Part shown: positions 1-9,863 of the stretch, one piece after another
Numbering within the stretch: position 1 is the first letter of the stretch
Layout: each line of letters begins with the position of its first letter
Assembly: GCF_003185915.1 (NCBI RefSeq)
Contig: NZ_QHLZ01000009.1
Coordinates: 62,001 to 126,000, forward strand
DNA length: 64,000 nt
Source of the DNA: Arthrobacter psychrochitiniphilus
GTDB lineage: Bacteria; Actinomycetota; Actinomycetes; Actinomycetales; Micrococcaceae
Direction of reading: 5' to 3'
The notes under the pieces: model-generated
Told to the model about the DNA's origin: nothing
What the model saw: only the letters and a program-made list of their open reading frames with translations
The model's database searches: none
Translations under genes and position numbers: made by a program

Positions 1-312
1 CGCTTCGGTTCCAAGGTGCCCGGCACTCAAATGGAGGTTCGCGATGTAACCATGGACTTTGGTTACGGACACGCATTCACCGAATCCAGCCCTGAAGCTT
101 ATGAACGGCTCATCCTTGACGTGCTGCTCGGTGAACCTCCCTTGTTCCCGCGCCATGAGGAAGTTGAGCTCTCGTGGAAGATCCTGGATCCCTTCGAGGA
201 GTTCTGGGCCGCCGAAGGCACCCAGCCGGAGCCGTACGAACCGGGCAGTTGGGGCCCTGCCTCTGCCGATGAATTGTTGAAACAAGATGGAAGGACGTGG
301 CGTAGGCCGTGA
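1..312 (+). CDS. zwf: Glucose-6-phosphate 1-dehydrogenase, C-terminal part
   Basis: The frame is open from the first base and stops with TGA at 310-312, so only the last 103 codons are in the window. The product oxidises glucose-6-phosphate to 6-phosphogluconolactone with NADP, the entry step of the oxidative pentose phosphate pathway. The visible part carries the conserved C-terminal G6PD stretches VPGTQMEVRDVTMDF, SPEAYERLILDVLLGE and WKILDP. Its stop overlaps the GTG start of opcA by four bases (GTGA), which implies translational coupling. Both downstream partners, opcA and pgl, act in or on the same step, and this order is standard in actinobacteria. The identification is firm; the N-terminal cofactor-binding domain lies outside the window. 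Confidence 0.95.
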   Translation, partial: RFGSKVPGTQMEVRDVTMDFGYGHAFTESSPEAYERLILDVLLGEPPLFPRHEEVELSWKILDPFEEFWAAEGTQPEPYEPGSWGPASADELLKQDGRTWRRP

Positions 313-1250
313 TAGTTGACCTGCCTGACACAACTACCTCCAAGATCACCAAGATGATCGTCAAACTGCGTGAGCAAGGTGGCGTTGTGGCCCTTGGACG
401 GGTGTTGACCCTTGTGGTCATCACCGAGCTGGGAAACGAAGAGGATGCTATTGCAGCAGCCAACCTCGCCAGCCGTGAACACCCGTGCCGGATCATTGTA
501 CTCGCTGCCGGATCAGCAGCGGATGCCACACGGTTGGATGCTGAAATCCGGGTGGGTGGAGACGCCGGCGCTTCCGAGGTCATTGTGCTGCACGGGCATG
601 GCGAGTTGGCTGCCGAGAACGAATCCCTCGTCTCCGGCCTGCTGCTCCCTGACGCTCCCATTGTGGCGTGGTGGCCCAACCAGGCACCGGCAAAAACCAG
701 CGAATCCCCCGTGGGACGTATTGCGCACCGGAGGATCACTGATTCCGCCAATGCTGCGGACCCCCGGGCGGCCCTGAGCAATATTGCCCAAACCTATGCG
801 GCAGGTGACACCGATCTCGCATGGACGCGCCTGACCAATTGGCGCATTCAGTTGGCCGCAGCATTGGATGGCTTTGATGCCTCGGACCCCATTACCCGTA
901 TCCATGTTGAGGGTGCCATTGATTCCCCCAGTACTCTACTGCTGGCGGCCTGGCTACACATGGCATTGGAAGTGCCCATCACCGTTAAGGACGATACTCG
1001 CGGAACAGGTATTCGTACAGTCGTCTTGGAGCGTCTGAAGGGGACAGTGGAGCTGACCCGCCCCGCCACCACCGATGCTGTGCTCACTCAGCCTGGCCAG
1101 CCCGTCCAGCACATCGCGTTGCCCCGGCGTTCCTTGCAGGATTGCCTGGCAGAAGAGTTGCGCCGGCTGGATCCCGATGAAGTATTTGGTGAAGTGGTCA
1201 CCGACGGCTTGACAAAGCTATTGTCAGAAGAAGAGGTAATGCAGGCATGA
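309..1250 (+). CDS. opcA: Glucose-6-phosphate dehydrogenase assembly protein OpcA
   Basis: This 313-residue protein matches OpcA, first known as a factor needed for active G6PD in cyanobacteria and conserved beside zwf in actinobacteria. Typical features are the N-terminal Thr-Ser-Lys-Ile segment, the RVLTLVVIT strand, the LLPDAPIVAWWP motif near residue 117 and the WRIQLAAALD segment further on. It has no signal peptide or membrane helix and is presumably cytosolic, acting on the Zwf protein. The GTG start overlaps the zwf stop, and its own stop overlaps the pgl start (ATGA at 1247-1250). Zwf, OpcA and Pgl are therefore almost certainly made from one transcript. Confidence 0.95.
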   Translation: MIVDLPDTTTSKITKMIVKLREQGGVVALGRVLTLVVITELGNEEDAIAAANLASREHPCRIIVLAAGSAADATRLDAEIRVGGDAGASEVIVLHGHGELAAENESLVSGLLLPDAPIVAWWPNQAPAKTSESPVGRIAHRRITDSANAADPRAALSNIAQTYAAGDTDLAWTRLTNWRIQLAAALDGFDASDPITRIHVEGAIDSPSTLLLAAWLHMALEVPITVKDDTRGTGIRTVVLERLKGTVELTRPATTDAVLTQPGQPVQHIALPRRSLQDCLAEELRRLDPDEVFGEVVTDGLTKLLSEEEVMQA

Positions 1251-2050
1251 GTTCCAATGTGCGCGTGACACCCCACCCGTCATTTGATGTTCTGGCAGCC
1301 ACCACGGCCGCCCGGCTGATCACACGGTTGTTGGATGTGCAAGGTGATCGTGGTGAAGCCACCGTGGTTCTTACCGGCGGATCTGTTGGCATAGCCACGT
1401 TGCGCGAAGTGGCCAAGTCACCGGCACGGTTGGCAGTGGATTGGGGCAAGGTCAATATCTGGTTCGGTGACGAACGTTTTGTTGAGACCAATTCACCAGA
1501 CCGCAACTGCGGCCAAGCGGCTCAGGCTCTGCTGGATCAGATTCCAGTTGATCCGGCACGTGTTCACATCATGGCTGCCTCGGACACCGTGGCCAGTCTT
1601 GATGAAGCTGTTCAGAAGTATGCGGCGGAGCTGGCGGCAGCTGCCAAGACAGAATGGCTAAAGGACGACGACGCACCAGAGCAGGAGCCCGTAGTCCCCC
1701 GCTTTGATGTTTTGTTGCTGGGTCTGGGACCGGATGCGCACATTGCCTCGCTCTTCCCGGATATGGCTGGAATCCGCACCAAGGGGGTCTCTGTGGTGGG
1801 GGTAACCAACTCACCCAAGCCACCGGCGTCGCGCGTGTCATTGACACTGGAAACCATCAACTCTGCCCAGGAAATCTGGATTGTTGCTGCCGGGGCGGAC
1901 AAGGCAGCAGCGGTGGGATTGGGCCTAGCTGGTGCCAACGAAGTTCAGGTACCAGCATCCGGTGCTCGGGGCTTGGTAAAAACTTTGTGGTTGCTAGATG
2001 AGGCAGCTGCGGCGAAGGTTCCCAGCGCCCTCATGCGCCGCGAAAACTAG
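1247..2050 (+). CDS. pgl: 6-phosphogluconolactonase
   Basis: This 267-residue protein belongs to the DevB/NagB-like lactonase family and hydrolyses 6-phosphogluconolactone, the product of Zwf, to 6-phosphogluconate. The family signatures are LTGGSVG (phosphate loop, residues about 44-50), WFGDERFV with the following SPDRNCG, and LLGLGPDAHIASLFP around residue 160. The length is usual for actinobacterial members. Its ATG sits in the last codons of opcA, so it is translationally coupled. The operon ends here, 47 bases before a bidirectional terminator shared with the convergent secG. Confidence 0.95.
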   Translation: MSSNVRVTPHPSFDVLAATTAARLITRLLDVQGDRGEATVVLTGGSVGIATLREVAKSPARLAVDWGKVNIWFGDERFVETNSPDRNCGQAAQALLDQIPVDPARVHIMAASDTVASLDEAVQKYAAELAAAAKTEWLKDDDAPEQEPVVPRFDVLLLGLGPDAHIASLFPDMAGIRTKGVSVVGVTNSPKPPASRVSLTLETINSAQEIWIVAAGADKAAAVGLGLAGANEVQVPASGARGLVKTLWLLDEAAAAKVPSALMRREN

Positions 2051-2097
2051 CCCTGCATCGCTCCACACGGGAGAGAAGAGCAGAGCGGAAACAAAAG

Positions 2098-2136
2098 AGA
2101 AGGTCCCCACCAGCGTGATGCCGGTGGGGACCTTCT
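2098..2136. terminator. Bidirectional terminator between pgl and secG
   Basis: A perfect 14-bp stem (2098-2111 with 2123-2136, arms AGAAGGTCCCCACC and its complement) encloses an 11-base loop. It lies between the convergent ends of pgl (stop 2050) and secG (stop 2155). The flanks carry short A- and T-rich runs on both sides, so it can serve both strands. Confidence 0.85.
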
Positions 2137-2154
2137 GCCTTTGATGCTGATCGA

Positions 2155-2409
2155 TTAGGCGCCGATGTTCCCGTAGGACATGATCAGGCCCAGGCCAATG
2201 ATGACCACGCCCCAAACAATTCCCAGGACCACCGTGAAGCGGTTCAGGTTGCGCTCGGCCACACCGGATGAGCCCAAGTTGGAACTCATGCCGCCGCCAA
2301 ACATGTCAGAGAGACCGCCGCCACGGCCCTTGTGCAGCAAGATCAGCAGGGTCAACAGCAAGCTGGTGACACCCAAAAGGATCTGCAGGGCGATTTGTAG
2401 TGCTTCCAC
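2155..2409 (-). CDS. secG: Preprotein translocase subunit SecG
   Basis: This is the small membrane subunit of the SecYEG channel, which aids protein export. I start it at the GTG at 2407-2409, which has a GAAAGG ribosome site six bases upstream and gives 84 residues, the normal SecG length; an in-frame ATG at 2427 lacks such a site. Two membrane helices are visible (residues about 5-22 and 58-78). The cytosolic loop between them holds the conserved HKGRGGGLSDMFGGG motif. It is the last gene of the gap-pgk-tpiA-secG block, an arrangement found across actinobacteria. Confidence 0.93.
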   Translation of the reverse strand: MEALQIALQILLGVTSLLLTLLILLHKGRGGGLSDMFGGGMSSNLGSSGVAERNLNRFTVVLGIVWGVVIIGLGLIMSYGNIGA

Positions 2410-2564
2410 GAGTGGCCTTTCGAACATGATGATGGTGAAACTCAAGTATGTGTGCGGTACCAGCCCAAACCGTGCAACAACGTGCAGCGGTGGCTGTGTC
2501 CGCAACCAAGTCTAGCCGTGTACACCCACTCAACGCGAATGGACACGACATATGACACTGGTTT

Positions 2565-2682
2565 GATGGGCCCACGCGACCGAGGGTCCCGCCGCGAGCT
2601 TGCGAGCGGACCAGGGTCGTGATGGGCCCACGCGACCGAGGGTCCCGCCGCGAGCTTGCGAGCGGGAGGGAGGTCGTGGGGA
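2565..2682. repeat. Tandem GC-rich nested-hairpin repeat behind tpiA
   Basis: A 45-base unit occurs twice without mismatch (2565-2609 and 2621-2665, period 56). The second copy continues to 2682 and touches the tpiA stop codon (2683-2685, minus strand). It can fold into an outer stem (2627-2637 with 2672-2681) and an inner stem (2643-2648 with 2662-2667) around the apical motif CGAGCTTGCGAGCG. A related element with different stem sequences but the same architecture abuts the plsC stop at 12,053. It may act as a terminator or mRNA 3-prime stabiliser, or be a mobile REP-like element; the sequence does not decide. Confidence 0.8.
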
Positions 2683-3498
2683 CTATTTGGTTACGAGATG
2701 GTTTTCAAAGCGGGCAATGTTGGCAAACTCGCCGGCATCGAGGCTGGCACCGCCCACCAGGACACCGTCAACATCGCGCTCGGCCATGATGGCTCCCACG
2801 TTGTTGGCCTTGACCGAACCGCCATAGAGCAGGCGCGTCTTGGCAGCTGTTTCGGTACCGAACAACTCTGCCAGTTCGGCACGGATAGCAGCACACATTT
2901 CCTGTGCGTCCTCCGGTCCTGCAACCTCTCCGGTGCCAATGGCCCAGACGGGCTCGTACGCAATCACAAGCTGTGCGGCCTGTTCTGCACTCAAACCTGC
3001 AACACCGCCGCGGATCTGCTCGAGTGTGTGGGCTACATGAGTGCCTGCCTTGCGGATTTCCAGACCTTCGCCGGCGCACAGCACGGGTGTCACGTTATTG
3101 CGAAACGCTGCCTGAACCTTCGCGTTGAGCAAGGCATCGCTCTCGCCATGAATTTCGCGGCGTTCGCTGTGGCCAACCAGCACATAGGCGCAACCGAGCT
3201 TGTTCAGGAAAGCACCAGAAATGTCACCGGTGTAGGCGCCTGAATCTTTATCGGAGAGATCCTGTCCGCCGTAGACCAGCTTGAGCTTGTCTCCCTGAAC
3301 TAGGGTTTGCACGCCGCGCAGGTCGGTGAAGGGAGGGAAGACGGCAACTTCCACCCGGTCAAAATCATGGCGGGCGTCGGAGAGGGTCCAAGCCAGTTTT
3401 TGCAGGAGGGTGATGCCCTGGACATGGTCCATGTTCATCTTCCAGTTGCCTGCAATCAGCGGCGTCCGGTCAAAATTGCCGTTTGTTGAAGTAGTCAT
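2683..3498 (-). CDS. tpiA: Triosephosphate isomerase
   Basis: The product interconverts dihydroxyacetone phosphate and glyceraldehyde-3-phosphate in glycolysis and gluconeogenesis. Its 271 residues carry the substrate lysine in GNWKMN near the N-terminus, the electrophilic histidine in VLVGHSERR, the catalytic glutamate in the [11 protein letters not shown] signature and the phosphate loop YGGSVK and GVLVGGASL near the C-terminus. I start at the ATG at 3496-3498, just before MTTSTNGNF; the frame stays open upstream but that part is the non-coding gap after pgk. The gene follows pgk with 67 bases between them, and a hairpin followed by a T-run lies in that gap. Confidence 0.96.
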   Translation of the reverse strand: MTTSTNGNFDRTPLIAGNWKMNMDHVQGITLLQKLAWTLSDARHDFDRVEVAVFPPFTDLRGVQTLVQGDKLKLVYGGQDLSDKDSGAYTGDISGAFLNKLGCAYVLVGHSERREIHGESDALLNAKVQAAFRNNVTPVLCAGEGLEIRKAGTHVAHTLEQIRGGVAGLSAEQAAQLVIAYEPVWAIGTGEVAGPEDAQEMCAAIRAELAELFGTETAAKTRLLYGGSVKANNVGAIMAERDVDGVLVGGASLDAGEFANIARFENHLVTK

Positions 3499-3526
3499 CG
3501 CTTCTCTCGTTTCTTGCGTTACAAAA

Positions 3527-3557
3527 GGGTGGCGGCGGGGAGTCCCCGCCACCACCC
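3527..3557 (-). terminator. Hairpin plus T-run between pgk and tpiA
   Basis: On the minus strand a 14-bp GC-rich stem with one mismatch (arms 3544-3557 and 3527-3540) and a 3-base loop is followed by TTTTGT. This is the layout of a Rho-independent terminator. Because tpiA starts only 29 bases further on, partial read-through would lower tpiA relative to gap and pgk. Confidence 0.7.
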
Positions 3558-3565
3558 GGGTGGGC

Positions 3566-4804
3566 CTAGCGGTCCAGTGCAACCAAACCGGGGAGTTCCT
3601 TGCCTTCAAGGAACTCCAAGCTTGCGCCGCCACCGGTGGAGATGTGGCCAAACGCGTCATCAGCAAAGCCCAATGAACGCACGGCTGCAGCTGAATCACC
3701 GCCACCAACAACGTTGAAGCCGCCATTGCCGGTATTGCTGGCCAAGGCTGCGGCTACTGCTTTGGTTCCTGCGGCAAACGCAGGGAATTCAAAGACACCC
3801 ATGGGGCCGTTCCAGAAGACTGTCTTGGCACCGGAAATAGCGGCGGCAAAGGCTGCCCCGGATTCCGGACCAATATCCAGGCCAAGCCCGCCTGCACCAA
3901 AGCTGCTGGCTTCGATGGCGTGGGCAGCAACCACCTCATGGGCGGCATCTGCGGAGAACCCGGCAGCCACCACAACATCGGTGGGCAAAACAAAGGACGT
4001 TCCCGCGGCTTGTGCACGGGCCAGGTAGTCCTGAACCACAGGGATCTGATCAAGTTCTAGCAACGAGGCGCCAACCTTGTGCCCTTGGGCGGCAAGGAAG
4101 GTGAACAGCATGCCGCCACCCACCAGGATGGAGTCAGCCTTGCCAATCAGGTTGTCAATGACTGCCAACTTATCGGAGACCTTGGATCCGCCCAGGACAA
4201 CCACGTAGGGGCGCTCGGATTCGGTGGTCAGCTTGCGCAGAACCTCCAATTCCGTACGCACCAGATCGCCCTGGTAGGACGGGAGAACCTTGGCGATGTC
4301 GTAAACACTTGCATGCTTGCGGTGCACAGCACCGAAAGCGTCGTCTACATAGGCGCCATTAGTCCCCGTCAGCGCGGCGAGCTCGGCAGCGAAAGCCGCC
4401 CGTTCACCGTCGTTCTTGGACGTCTCGCGCGCATCAAAGCGCACATTCTCCAGTACCAGTACCGAACCGTCAGCCAATGCGGCAGCAGCTGCCGTGGCGG
4501 CGGGGCCGGTGGTGTCGGCAGCGAGCGTGGCATTGAGTCCGGGAGCCAGTTCGCTCAGACGAGCCACTGCCGGCGCCAGTGAGTACTTGGCTTCCGGGGC
4601 GCCCTTGGGCCGGCCCAGATGGGCACAAACCAGGACGCGTGCACCGGCCGCAGCAAGGGCGTTAATAACGGGCAGGGAGGCTTTGATGCGTCCGTCATCT
4701 GTGACGTTAGAGCCGTCGAGCGGCACGTTCAGGTCACTTCTGACCAGTACGTACCGCCCGCGGACACCTTCATCGACGAGTTCGCTGAGGGTGTGGAGTG
4801 TCAT
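3566..4804 (-). CDS. pgk: Phosphoglycerate kinase
   Basis: This 412-residue protein transfers the phosphate of 1,3-bisphosphoglycerate to ADP, the first ATP-yielding step of glycolysis. Visible motifs are the signature [12 protein letters not shown] near residue 20, CAHLGRPKG near residue 60, VLENVRF near residue 115, [11 protein letters not shown] near residue 200 and the ADP-binding GGGDSAAAV close to the C-terminus. I start at the ATG at 4802-4804 (MTLHTLSEL); the longer frame would run into gap. Only eight bases separate it from the gap stop, so the two are cotranscribed. Confidence 0.96.
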   Translation of the reverse strand: MTLHTLSELVDEGVRGRYVLVRSDLNVPLDGSNVTDDGRIKASLPVINALAAAGARVLVCAHLGRPKGAPEAKYSLAPAVARLSELAPGLNATLAADTTGPAATAAAAALADGSVLVLENVRFDARETSKNDGERAAFAAELAALTGTNGAYVDDAFGAVHRKHASVYDIAKVLPSYQGDLVRTELEVLRKLTTESERPYVVVLGGSKVSDKLAVIDNLIGKADSILVGGGMLFTFLAAQGHKVGASLLELDQIPVVQDYLARAQAAGTSFVLPTDVVVAAGFSADAAHEVVAAHAIEASSFGAGGLGLDIGPESGAAFAAAISGAKTVFWNGPMGVFEFPAFAAGTKAVAAALASNTGNGGFNVVGGGDSAAAVRSLGFADDAFGHISTGGGASLEFLEGKELPGLVALDR

Positions 4805-4812
4805 TCGTATCC

Positions 4813-5883
<1,071 letters not shown>

Positions 5884-5969
5884 CTATTTCCCGCACGACG
5901 TTGGGCAGAGATTCTTATACTGGGCAGCTAGTGAAGCGTGCACCGTGATACATATTACGTTCTATGGGA

Positions 5970-5996
5970 CCCGCTCCGTTAATCTTACGGAGCGGG
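5970..5996. other. Inverted repeat between sodA and gap
   Basis: A perfect 10-bp inverted repeat (CCCGCTCCGT, 7-base spacer, ACGGAGCGGG) lies 64 bases behind the sodA stop and 150 bases before the gap start. There is no T-run on either strand. It may be a weak terminator for sodA or a regulator site in front of gap. Confidence 0.6.
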
Positions 5997-6059
5997 CGTC
6001 CATATATTGGTCATTTTGGGGCCCTGCGGGCAGGCCACACATGACGGTTTTTGTACTGC

Positions 6060-6683
6060 CTACGGCAGGATCAGCCCTGTTGCGTTCTTGCGTGCAGCAT
6101 CAAAGCGCTTGGCCACATCCGCCCAGTTCACAATGTTCCAGAATGCCTTGACATAGTCAGCCTTGACGTTGACATAGTCCAGGTAGAAGGCGTGCTCCCA
6201 CATGTCCAGCATCAGCAACGGCGTGGTGGCTACGGGGATGTTGCCCTGCTGGTCGAAGAGCTGCTCGATGATCATGTTTCCACCGAGGCCTTCAAAGGAC
6301 AGCAGCGCCCAGCCGGAGCCCTGGATGCCCATGGCTGCTGCGGTGAAGTGTGCGCGGAACGCGTCGAAGGAGCCAAAGGCGTCGTCGATCGCTGCGGCCA
6401 ACTCGCCTTCGGGCTTGTCCCCGCCCTCGGGTGAGAGGTTGTTCCAGAAGATGGAGTGGTTGGTGTGACCACCGAGGTGGAAGGCCAGGTCCTTGGAGAA
6501 CCTGTTGATGTTGGCGAAGTTGTTGCTTTCGCGTGCCTCTGCCAGCTGCTCCAGTGCCTGGTTGGCGCCCGCGACGTAAGCCGCGTGGTGCTTGCTGTGG
6601 TGCAGTTCCATGATGCGGGCGGAAATATTCGGCTCCAGAGCAGCGTAGTCATAGCTGAGTTCCGGAAGTGTGTACTTAGTCAC
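6060..6683 (-). CDS. sodA: Superoxide dismutase, Fe/Mn family
   Basis: The product dismutates superoxide to hydrogen peroxide and oxygen in the cytoplasm. Its 207 residues include the metal ligands in MELHHSKHH (first His), the second His in [11 protein letters not shown], and the Asp and His of [12 protein letters not shown], the family signature. The G-rich [17 protein letters not shown] loop is typical. I start at the GTG at 6681-6683 because GGAGG lies four bases upstream; the upstream in-frame residues look non-coding. The metal (Mn or Fe) cannot be settled by eye, though actinobacterial members of this sequence type are usually Mn enzymes. It lies between whiA and gap with its own upstream gap of 108 bases. 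Confidence 0.96.
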   Translation of the reverse strand: MTKYTLPELSYDYAALEPNISARIMELHHSKHHAAYVAGANQALEQLAEARESNNFANINRFSKDLAFHLGGHTNHSIFWNNLSPEGGDKPEGELAAAIDDAFGSFDAFRAHFTAAAMGIQGSGWALLSFEGLGGNMIIEQLFDQQGNIPVATTPLLMLDMWEHAFYLDYVNVKADYVKAFWNIVNWADVAKRFDAARKNATGLILP

Positions 6684-6791
6684 TGTTCCTCCATTGCGAT
6701 TCTTCATATTTTTTGCCAGCTGAAAGCACCGGCACGGTAAAGCGGCCCATACTGGACCGAACTTCACCTCTACTCTTTCATACTAGGACGT

Positions 6792-7772
6792 TCACCCGTC
6801 GAGCATGTCGAAAGTGACATTGGACTCAGTGCCGGGAACTCCTAAATCTTTGGCTTTTTTATCGGCCATGGCCAACAGCCGCCGGATTCGTCCCGCAATG
6901 GCGTCCTTGGTCAGCGGCGGATCAGCCAAGCGCCCTAGCTCATCGAGGCTGGCTTGTTTGTGGGCCACGCGCAGTTCCCCGGCATATTTGAGGTGATCAG
7001 GGACGTCCTCCCCCAAAATTTCCAAGGCCCGTTCCACCCTGGCACCGGCTGCAACAGCGGCCTGTGCTGAACGGCGCAGATTGGCGTCGTCAAAGTTGGC
7101 CAAACGGTTTGCTGTGGCACGCACTTCCTTACGCATGCGCCGTTCTTCCCAGACCAAAAAAGTGTCATGGGCGCCCATGCGCACCAATAGTGCAGCGATG
7201 GTGTCGCCGTCCCGAATGACAACCCGGTCAATTCCCCGTACATCGCGGGCCTTCGCGGCAATGTCCAGGCGGCGGGCGGCGCCCACCAGGGCAAGGGCGG
7301 CTTCCGGTCCGGGGCAAGTGACCTCCAGGGACGAGGAGCGCCCCGGTTCCGTCAGAGAGCCATGGGCCAGGAACGCTCCCCGCCAAACAGCCTCAGCATC
7401 TGCTGTGGAGCCATTGACCACGGCAGATGGCAGCCCGCGGACGGGGCGTCCCCTTCCGTCGAGGAGACCACTTTGCCGGGCCAGAGCTTCACCGTCGCGC
7501 ACCACCCGCACCACGTAGCGGCTTCCGCGGCGCAAGCCACCTCCTGAGATCACCACGATCTCACTTTGGTGACCATACATTTCTGCAATGGCAACGCGTA
7601 GCCGCCTGGCAGTTGCTGCCGTGTCCACCTCAGCTTCGATCACAATCTTGCCGGCGATGATGTGCAGGCCGCCGGCGAAGCGTAGCAGCGCAGAGACTTC
7701 CGCCTTGCGCACCGATGACTTTTTTACGTCAAGCCGGGACAATTCCTCTTTTACCGCAGCGGTTAGCGCCAT
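6792..7772 (-). CDS. whiA: Sporulation/division regulator WhiA
   Basis: This 326-residue protein is WhiA, a DNA-binding regulator whose N-terminal half is a LAGLIDADG-like fold and whose C-terminal half is a helix-turn-helix. Seen here are the N-terminus [12 protein letters not shown], the domain stretch [17 protein letters not shown], the [17 protein letters not shown] motif and the conserved C-terminal [17 protein letters not shown] followed by [22 protein letters not shown] in two parts. In sporulating actinobacteria it works with WhiB on division genes; in non-sporulating relatives the role is less clear. It closes the rapZ-yvcK-whiA cluster, with 23 bases between yvcK and whiA. Confidence 0.95.
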   Translation of the reverse strand: MALTAAVKEELSRLDVKKSSVRKAEVSALLRFAGGLHIIAGKIVIEAEVDTAATARRLRVAIAEMYGHQSEIVVISGGGLRRGSRYVVRVVRDGEALARQSGLLDGRGRPVRGLPSAVVNGSTADAEAVWRGAFLAHGSLTEPGRSSSLEVTCPGPEAALALVGAARRLDIAAKARDVRGIDRVVIRDGDTIAALLVRMGAHDTFLVWEERRMRKEVRATANRLANFDDANLRRSAQAAVAAGARVERALEILGEDVPDHLKYAGELRVAHKQASLDELGRLADPPLTKDAIAGRIRRLLAMADKKAKDLGVPGTESNVTFDMLDG

Positions 7773-7795
7773 GATTCATCCTCCACTGTTCACGT

Positions 7796-8794
7796 TCATT
7801 TCTGACCACCAAAGATATCCCGGTAGGCCGCTGCAAGCCGCAACGGGTCATGGACCGCATCGCCCGCTGAACTTCCCACCTTACCGAACACCACCCGTGC
7901 GCCAATCATTGCGGCTGCTTGCTTGAACTCTTCGGCGTCCCCAATAGAGCCTGGATCAGCCAGCACCACGTCAACACGAAATTCCGGAGCATACCGGGAA
8001 ATGACGTGCAGGTGATCAGCCGCATTCATGCCGGTTGCCTCCTGATCGTTGACGTCCAGGTTCATGGTGATAAGCCGCTTGGCTTGAGTGGTGCACAGGG
8101 CCTGACGCATCTCCGGGAGGAGCAGGTGTGGCAGCACAGAGGTGTACCAGGATCCAGGCCCCAGAATCACCCAGTCTGCGTTGTGAATTGCGCTGACAGC
8201 CTCACGGCAGGCTGGGGCGTTCTCCGGTACGAGACGCACATTTTCCACTTCACCGGCTTTGGCGAGCAGTGACTGGCCGCTTATTAGAGCACCAGGGACA
8301 CCATTGCCGCGCACCTCGCCTTCAATCGTGAGGGGAACACTGGCCATGGGCAGCACTTCACCCCGGGCCCCTAGCAGCGCCCCGGCCCAGCGCAGCCCTG
8401 CTACGGGGTCTCCGAGTAATTCCCAGAGTGTGACAATGAGCAGGTTCCCCAACGCATGGTTATCGAGGGATCCGCTGACGCCTTCACGGGAGGTAAAGCG
8501 ATGTTGCATGACATCACGCCAGGTCCTCCCCCAGTCCGTGTCATCGCACAGGGCGGACAGTGCCATGCGCAGATCCCCTGGCGGCAAGACACCCAATTCT
8601 TCGCGCAGACGGCCGGAGGATCCGCCGTCGTCAGCAACAGTGACCACAGCGGTGACTTGACTCGTGACCAGGCGCAAGGCGGAGAGCGATGCTGCCAAGC
8701 CGTGCCCGCCACCCAGCGCAGCAACTTTGACCTCTGAATCTGAGGCAGGGAGCTTATTCGCGGAAGGGATGATCGGCAAAATGCCCGTGTACAC
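7796..8794 (-). CDS. yvcK: YvcK-family (CofD-like) gluconeogenesis factor
   Basis: This 332-residue protein belongs to the YvcK/CofD-like family that binds UDP-sugars and is needed for growth on gluconeogenic carbon in Bacillus and mycobacteria. The glycine-rich ALGGGHGLAASLSAL (residues about 26-40), the VADDGGSSGRLR motif and the LPPGDLRMAL stretch mark the family; VILGPGSWYTSVLPHL lies in the C-terminal half. The GTG start is two bases behind the rapZ stop. An internal start near residue 23 would still keep the glycine-rich loop. Position between rapZ and whiA supports the call. Confidence 0.93.
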   Translation of the reverse strand: MYTGILPIIPSANKLPASDSEVKVAALGGGHGLAASLSALRLVTSQVTAVVTVADDGGSSGRLREELGVLPPGDLRMALSALCDDTDWGRTWRDVMQHRFTSREGVSGSLDNHALGNLLIVTLWELLGDPVAGLRWAGALLGARGEVLPMASVPLTIEGEVRGNGVPGALISGQSLLAKAGEVENVRLVPENAPACREAVSAIHNADWVILGPGSWYTSVLPHLLLPEMRQALCTTQAKRLITMNLDVNDQEATGMNAADHLHVISRYAPEFRVDVVLADPGSIGDAEEFKQAAAMIGARVVFGKVGSSAGDAVHDPLRLAAAYRDIFGGQK

Positions 8795-8796
8795 GC

Positions 8797-9720
8797 TTAC
8801 TCCCTGCCCAGATCACGGTGGCGGATGCTGGTGGTGACGCGTGGGAGCTGGCTCAGACGTTTGGCGAGCTCAATTGCAACTGCCACTGAGCGGTGCTTGC
8901 CGCCGGTACAGCCCACAGCAATGGTGGCGTAGTGCTTGTTCTCACGGCGGTAGCCATCAAAGACGGGCTCGAGCATGTGCACAAACCGCTCCACGAAGTC
9001 TTCGGCACCGTTGTCGTTGAGCACAAAGTTGCTGACGGCTTCATCCTGCCCGGTCAGTGGCCGCAGCTGCGGTATCCAGTGCGGGTTGGGAATGAACCGG
9101 ACATCGGCCACGTAGTTGGCGTCCACAGGGAGGCCATACTTGAAGCCGAAGCTCATGATGGTCAGGCTCAGAACCACGGGACCTGATTCCGAGAACAGCT
9201 CCGTGACGGCAGTGCCCAGCTGGTGCACATTCATGACGGAGGTGTCCAGGATCATTTCTGCCTGGTCCTTCATTTCGGCCAAGAGCAACCGTTCGGCCGC
9301 AATGCCGTCGGTGATGCGCCCGTCCTTTTGGAGCGGGTGCGGGCGCCGGCCTTGTTCGAATCGGCGCACCAGCGTGTCGTCACTGGCGTCTAGGAATAGG
9401 ACCCGGTAGCTGATCCCTGCCGCGGAGAGCGCGTTCAGGGAATCCCGGATGTCGGCAAAGAGCGCCTTGCCGCGAACATCAACCACCACGGCGAGCTTGG
9501 GAAGTGCAGCAGGCATGCGTGAGACAAGCTCTGCCAGGGCAGCGAGCATCTGCGGTGGGAGGTTTTCAATGACAAACCAGCCTTGATCTTCCAGCGCGTT
9601 GGCTGCTGTGCTGCGTCCGGCACCGGACATGCCGGTGACCACGAGAAGCTCGGATTCCACAGGCTTGATGGGGGTGAGCTCGCTGTCGTTGGCGGCAGTG
9701 GGTTCTTGCTGTTGGGTCAT
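8797..9720 (-). CDS. rapZ: RNase adapter / nucleotide-binding protein RapZ
   Basis: This 307-residue protein has the RapZ (YvcJ) layout. The N-terminal P-loop GMSGAGRST begins near residue 30. ENLPPQML follows it, and the C-terminal domain contains [13 protein letters not shown]. In Escherichia coli RapZ steers RNase E to a small RNA for amino-sugar control; in Gram-positives the homologue hydrolyses nucleotides and its target is unsettled. I use the ATG at 9718-9720 because GGAAG lies five bases upstream. The gap before it (to the uvrC stop at 9864) is filled by a tandem repeat. Confidence 0.93.
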   Translation of the reverse strand: MTQQQEPTAANDSELTPIKPVESELLVVTGMSGAGRSTAANALEDQGWFVIENLPPQMLAALAELVSRMPAALPKLAVVVDVRGKALFADIRDSLNALSAAGISYRVLFLDASDDTLVRRFEQGRRPHPLQKDGRITDGIAAERLLLAEMKDQAEMILDTSVMNVHQLGTAVTELFSESGPVVLSLTIMSFGFKYGLPVDANYVADVRFIPNPHWIPQLRPLTGQDEAVSNFVLNDNGAEDFVERFVHMLEPVFDGYRRENKHYATIAVGCTGGKHRSVAVAIELAKRLSQLPRVTTSIRHRDLGRE

Positions 9721-9766
9721 TGCTCTTCCCTGTCGGTTGTTGGCGTGCACCTAGTATCATCCCAGC

Positions 9767-9863
9767 CTACTGGCCGCGGGGCCCGCATTGAACGAAGTGA
9801 AATGTGGGAGGACAGTTGGCGCTACTGGCCGTGGGGCCCGCATTGAACGAAGTGAAATGTGGG
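9767..9863. repeat. Tandem 42-bp hairpin repeat behind uvrC
   Basis: Two 42-base copies (9767-9808 and 9822-9863, period 55) differ at one position. Each can form a hairpin from CCCGCATT and AATGTGGG with a GAACGAAGTGA-type loop. The second copy touches the uvrC stop codon (minus strand, 9864-9866). The sequence is unrelated to the tpiA and plsC repeats, but it has the same placement and nearly the same period. Confidence 0.85.
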
